This document shows positions 59,215 to 64,000 of a stretch of DNA of 64,000 bases, piece by piece. Numbering within the stretch: the first letter of the stretch is position 1; each line of letters opens with the position of its first letter. Source of the DNA: Magicicada septendecula (taxonomy: Eukaryota; Arthropoda; Insecta; Hemiptera; Cicadidae); assembly GCA_034769895.1 (NCBI GenBank), contig CM068367.1, positions 110,406,654-110,470,653 on the forward strand, written 5' to 3'. The position numbers and the translations under genes were made by a program. Under the pieces are notes generated by a model, which searched no databases, was not told the DNA's origin, and was given only the letters and a program-made list of their open reading frames with translations.

Positions 59215-62200
59215 CAGAATAAGAAGAAAGCAGATTAAAATGGTCTTTCATGTTCACTGAGCGTACGGTTAACCGGTTAACCCAGTCATCTGTATTGTTA
59301 AAAAACGAATGAGAAGAATAAAAAAAGTGTTATTTCATTCTTGCTGGCAGTACAGTACAGTGTGATATCATTTTCGTGAACCAATTTTCTGCCTTATTTA
59401 ATTCAATTTGAACGGGTAATGAAATTATACTAGTGATGTACGACGTGTCTCGTCCCCACAATTTGTAATAGTAAATTATGACTTCAATGTAATATAAAAG
59501 TAAAACGTATCATTTACGTATGCAGAATTTTTTAACACGATAATGTTTTTAGGCTGAGGGTCATTCCACAAAATGCGTGATGCAAAATGTGTAACGTCAT
59601 CGAAAAATGTAACGCTCGAGGTGATGTTAACACTATATTTTTTCCACACATTCGATTCCCCACAGTCTAGAAATCTTCGGTCTCTGTCGTTTTTAAGAAA
59701 TCCGTACGAACATCGCTGAACAGGAGAGTCTGCAGTTTATGCACGTTATACGTTTCAAAAGCCTAAAAACATTATCATGCATCGATGTTTCGGTTTCGTC
59801 GAAATTTTTTCTATGACGAAAGGTAACAAATTCAAACAGAATCATAGGACCGAATACCCTTCTATCTTCTCCATGCTAAATTAATCAACTGTACGTACCT
59901 TTTTCTCAAAAACTGTTAAATGCACAAACTTCAGATTTGGGCAATGTATTCTACAAATGAATTTTAAGCACTGAACCAAAAAAGTTAAATTTACACTTAC
60001 ATTTTTTAAATATTTTTTGTTAATAATTGTCTAAACCTTTTCATTTGTTAAAAGGTGAGTATTTTTTTAGTTATTTATTATGTGTCTGAGTACATCGTAA
60101 TTAGTGCTACGACATATAAAAATGGTAATAAGTCTTTATTAAAGAAGCTTAGGACTTTATTTTCAGTATTATCATAATTATAAAAGAAAGCTATTTTAAA
60201 ATATTCCTTCACTTTACTGTGGGTCTTCCCAATTTTCTTCAGATTTTTTGTCTTGCATTTGTCTTTGGCGTTCTACCTTACTGTGTTGTGTCACGTTCTT
60301 ATCAGCTATTCTTATTCTTTTCTCAATAGTTCACCTTAATCGTGTCCGACAAAATTTACTATACTTTTTACTTACTTACTCTTGTAAATTTTAATTATCA
60401 CAGGTAATTAAATTATATATAATTTTTTCAGAATGAAACGTAAGTTTTGAAAACTTCAAGTAATTTTTTCAAACATTTCGAGTACAAGATCCCCTTAATA
60501 ATTTACTACACGTCTTTGTTTATATAGTCTGGCAAAACATTTTACTGAATTCTCCTGTCATACGCCAATTTTGCGTTAGTAATGAGATAAGAAAACTGTT
60601 GAAACCAGTTTGTAATATTTACGATAAACAGGGCATTACTGTATTAATAATTTGATTTATTGTGTTTTCATATAATTCTGTCAGTATTAAACGTTTAGTT
60701 TTCTTAGCAAGAAATAGAAACGTTTTTGAAATTGTTTGTACTAGCCTAATTGCAAATTATGTCATAACATTGTAGCATCCGTTTAGAAAGCACTTATGCC
60801 ATTTTCCGGCTACTACTGGTGTCTATATTCATTCAGTGGCTTCGAGGTATGTTCTTCTGATTTCTTTCTCATATCTTTAGCTAGTTTCTCTACAGTTTTA
60901 CTATGCCATCCTCTTCTTACAGCCGGCCACATCCGTGTTAGTACTTTCATGTGTATTTTTCGGATGGCATTCTTAACACGTGACAATACAGTATTAAATG
61001 TTTTCTATTTACTTCATCAATTAACGACTATGTGTAATTTATTCTGTCACGTATCACCTTATTTCTTATTAACGTTTCTGCCAAACGTCTCCGGTACCGC
61101 ATTAATGAGAACGATTTGACGGTTGACGATTGATAAACATGTCTAAATTTTCACGCACAGTTGAGGTTTAAAACGGCTCTTATATGTTACATTGGCATAG
61201 AAAACAAACGCAACGCTTTTTGGTATTTTATACTCACCTCGGTTGATAAGTATACTGAAATAAACTGTAGTCGGAGCCTCGCTTGGGTGTCGGTTAAAAG
61301 AGTCTCAAAAACATAAGCCAGATTCTCTATTTCGTGCGAGTGATCTTTTTTACTATTTACACTGTTTAGATGGAGATGAAATTGTGAAATTGTGAATTTG
61401 TTTGGAGTCGGATGAAAAGAACAAAATAAGGTTGATAAAATAAGGTAATTAAAGAACATTGAAAAAAATCAATGACTTTAGAATACTTCTCCGGGTTATA
61501 AAAAAGATAAAGAAGGACGAGTCGACATATGCTAAGGACAAGTAGACTACTGAGGATAGTATTTCGAGAAAGAGTCAAGGAAGAGATAAAGAAGAGGTCG
61601 GAGAAGTTGAAAACTCCTGAATGACATACAAAGCCGAGAAGTGGCGTAACTCCAATGGGAGGGATATTCTAGGGCTCATTCTTCCCATATACGTCCGTTT
61701 TATAAATTCTTTACAAATCAAAATTTTTCAGTAAACCAACGTGAAGTATAAGAATTGAAAAAAATATTTAAAATCGCTTATTTCAAAATATTCTATTTCC
61801 ATTAATTTTTTACAAAGGCAACGTGTTATTGGCAACCACTTTAACTCTAAATTTCTTTTATTAATAAATCTTGTGAAACTGAGTCTTTTTGAAGATATTT
61901 TGAAAAACATGGTTTTATTATTCCTTCGCGCTTGAAGAATATTTTCCCAAGAATATTATAAGCAACGTATAGCTCACGTGAATGTACGTTATATTTTATG
62001 CAAAATTCAGCAATAAAATATTCACATTTTTCCGAATTAAAGTCAAGAGACTGTTAGTTTACCTGTGCAAGGCTCTAACCATAAAAAGAGATGAGCTCTA
62101 ACCCTTTACGAAGAAGTGTCTTTGGGCGGAAAACATATATGGATTAATAGGCTTTGCTTTCGTTTTCTTGTGCGTCCGTAATTGTTTTTTATTCCTACAC

Positions 62201-62845
62201 ATACGTACGTTATTTACCAAATGTGATTGATTGTCGTTATTAAGAAAACTGTAACATTTTAAAATTAGTTTACAAATATTGTAATTTCTTTTTTTGTCTA
62301 CAAGCCTTATTTTAACACACGCCACTGGCTTAGAAGTAGGCCTGCGTTAAGTGACTGTGGAATTTGCCTGAAATTGTATAGCTCCGGGGGGGGGGGGGTG
62401 AAATTGATCTCCCTGATTACCCCGTATTCATGCCAGTGATACGAAGTTTCATACTAGCAAATGAAGTCTCAATTCTAAAATAGATTTGGACGGATACAAC
62501 AATGGTGGTATCAGGGACCATGATGATACAACAGTACAGAATATCATAATGATGATGATGATGGCTACGCGGAGGCAATGAAATGCTGTAGTGAGATAGG
62601 CTTATGTTGGTAGCTGTAATGTGCCAAGGCAAACATATCATCAGGAATTGAGTCAAGAATTTTGAGCACGCATAAAAATGCGACAAAATGTGCCAAAAGT
62701 TTTGTTATAACGTTACTAACAGTTAACGTAACGTGTAACGTGTTTGTAAAGTTTGTAACGTTTGTAATTTCTAATAGTAACGTAAAATCTCTGCGACAAA
62801 CCTTCTGTATAGACTCCAGACGTTTTCCTCATTGTAGTTGTATAT
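59215..62845. other. AT-rich spacer, no gene recognised
   Basis: No tRNA, frame or transposon end with a partner is evident. A G homopolymer lies at 62386-62398. Confidence 0.4.
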
Positions 62846-63200
62846 CAGCCATTATATTTTTCAATTTGTAAAGTATGTTTAAAGTATTGTGACATTCTGA
62901 AAATACTTTGACTGTTCAGCAAGGGTTACTTGGCGATTTAATAATATAAATCACAATAAAAACAACAATTTAAACAATGTACAACATAAAAATGTTGACG
63001 AAAAAGTCGGGGAGCATAATTTTATGTACAGCCTACCGAATATTACATGAAAAAATTTCTCCCCAGCGGGGAATCGAACCCCGGTCTCCCGCGTGACAGG
63101 CGGGGATACTGACCAATTCAGGCGAGGACTCGGTAATTCGGCGACCCACCTACAATATTGTCCTTTTCTTTATCACGTTATGCTTTCCAATTTTTGTAAG
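62846..63200 (+). repeat. Uninterrupted copy of the tRNA-Asp segment
   Basis: Matches 50733-52105 without that copy's LINE and hairpin: AAAGTATTGTGACATT, AAAGTCGGGGAGCATAAT, the tRNA body, then GGCGACCCACCTACAATATTG. It shows the pre-insertion arrangement. Confidence 0.75.
63059..63128 (-). pseudogene. tRNA-Asp pseudogene
   Basis: The anticodon arm, T arm and most of the acceptor are identical to the good copies, anticodon GTC. The D arm and box A are replaced (CCTGAATTGG instead of GTAGTATAGTGG) and two bases are lost, so the D stem and internal promoter are damaged. Confidence 0.85.
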
Positions 63201-64000
63201 TATATAATTTAATTATTTAACATTTTATATATATTGTAATGAAACTCTGTATGCGGTCTTTACAAAAAAAGATAATAAAGAGAAAATTTTATTTCAAAAA
63301 AAAAAAATTTTCAATAATAAAAACAAATTTTGTTTATGTTTTAATCAATGTCTGTAATTGTGAAATAATCCTGTTTTAATGTTCTGTTAAAAATTTTAAT
63401 AATTAAGAAGGTATTTATTAATTATTGAGCACTTCTGGAAGATCTGAACCAAGTCTGGAGTTAATCAGATTAACTCCGGTCAGCAATCGATTTGTGATGT
63501 TTAGTGCTGGTCCAATATCTCACTGTTAATTAATATTTTCTTCTTCTTGAAGTCTCGTTGCATTAATGAATAAACCTTAAATTAGCATGTGAAATAATAA
63601 TAGATACAAACAATTGAAACAAATGGATTTATTAACAAATTTAATAAATAATCGATTTTTAATCGATTGGGAGCAATTATCGACTCCGTCTCAGGGAATT
63701 ATCGATTCGTTCATACAGTGGAAAAAATTATTACAAGTATTATATAAAAAAGGTTCTTGGAGCGATTATATTAATAGTCAGAGAAGGGTAACGAGAAAGT
63801 ATAACATTAACAATTAAAGTAGTTCCATAATTATCATCTAACAATATTTAAATAATTCTGATATAATGTTTAAAAAAGTTGAATCGTCAAACCATATGTA
63901 GCTTCTGACGTCACTCGATGAGGAAGGCAGAGATTCGTATTTCCAAAGATGGCCGCTCCTAGATATGGCGAGGTTACTGGGAATGTCGTCGTGTTAAAAT
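63201..64000. other. AT-rich end of window, no gene recognised
   Basis: A 67-codon frame at 63614-63817 (WEQLSTPSQGIIDSFIQWKK) is unrecognised. GC rises after 63900, which may approach another feature beyond the edge. Confidence 0.3.

Noticed and set aside
60796-61119. Minus-strand frame with AIRKIHMKVLTRMWPAVRRG, faintly like a pogo/Tigger C-terminus
   Set aside because: Too short and too weak without a second motif; no terminal repeats found.

Overview
The window reads as repeat-rich, AT-rich intergenic DNA from an arthropod, most likely an insect. Three eukaryotic tRNA-Asp loci, several LINE families with (GAA)n or (GAT)n tails, a Penelope-like element, hAT, Harbinger, mariner and DD82E transposons, long microsatellites and the absence of long open frames all point that way. 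The LINE mix recalls cockroach or termite genomes, but the order is inference only. I find no complete host protein-coding gene. The only intact host genes I can defend are two tRNA-Asp genes (5736-5807 and 51959-52030); a third copy at 63059-63128 is altered.

Layout. 1-9.3 kb holds a degraded Penelope-like element between short direct repeats, a tRNA-like SINE piece, a repeat-flanked non-autonomous retroelement, a solo LTR, tRNA-Asp and a 314-bp tandem dimer. 9.8-22.9 kb holds microsatellites, LINE remnants (one with endonuclease and reverse-transcriptase traces, one R1-like with gag and endonuclease parts), two palindromic foldback elements and a LINE nested in another retroelement.

23.45-50.2 kb is a tandem duplication, called copy A (23455-37035) and copy B (37548-50215). 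Each copy carries two P blocks (TATA-like and strongly conserved), an E block (a possible first exon) and a Q block. The copies differ mainly by later insertions: an LTR-like insertion and a Harbinger element only in A, and a 3.6-kb DD82E (Sailor-type) transposon and two LINE fragments only in B. Each copy therefore keeps empty sites for insertions in the other. More diverged P, Q and E blocks lie at 1.6-21 kb, so the duplication history is older than A and B.

50.7-53.8 kb holds a duplicated tRNA-Asp segment interrupted by a LINE end, two near-perfect hairpins (one flanked by 13-bp direct repeats) and a hAT element with 8-bp target duplications and a mariner remnant inside. 54-64 kb is mostly AT-rich sequence with a SINE-like piece, one more hairpin element and the altered tRNA-Asp copy.

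The most unusual signals are: (1) foldback elements whose arm segments are private to each copy yet self-complementary, carrying a hammerhead-core-like motif that also overlaps the stop codon of the Penelope element; (2) the P-block core, identical in two non-sister copies; (3) filled and empty site pairs that order the transposon insertions; and (4) hairpin insertions beside a tRNA gene.
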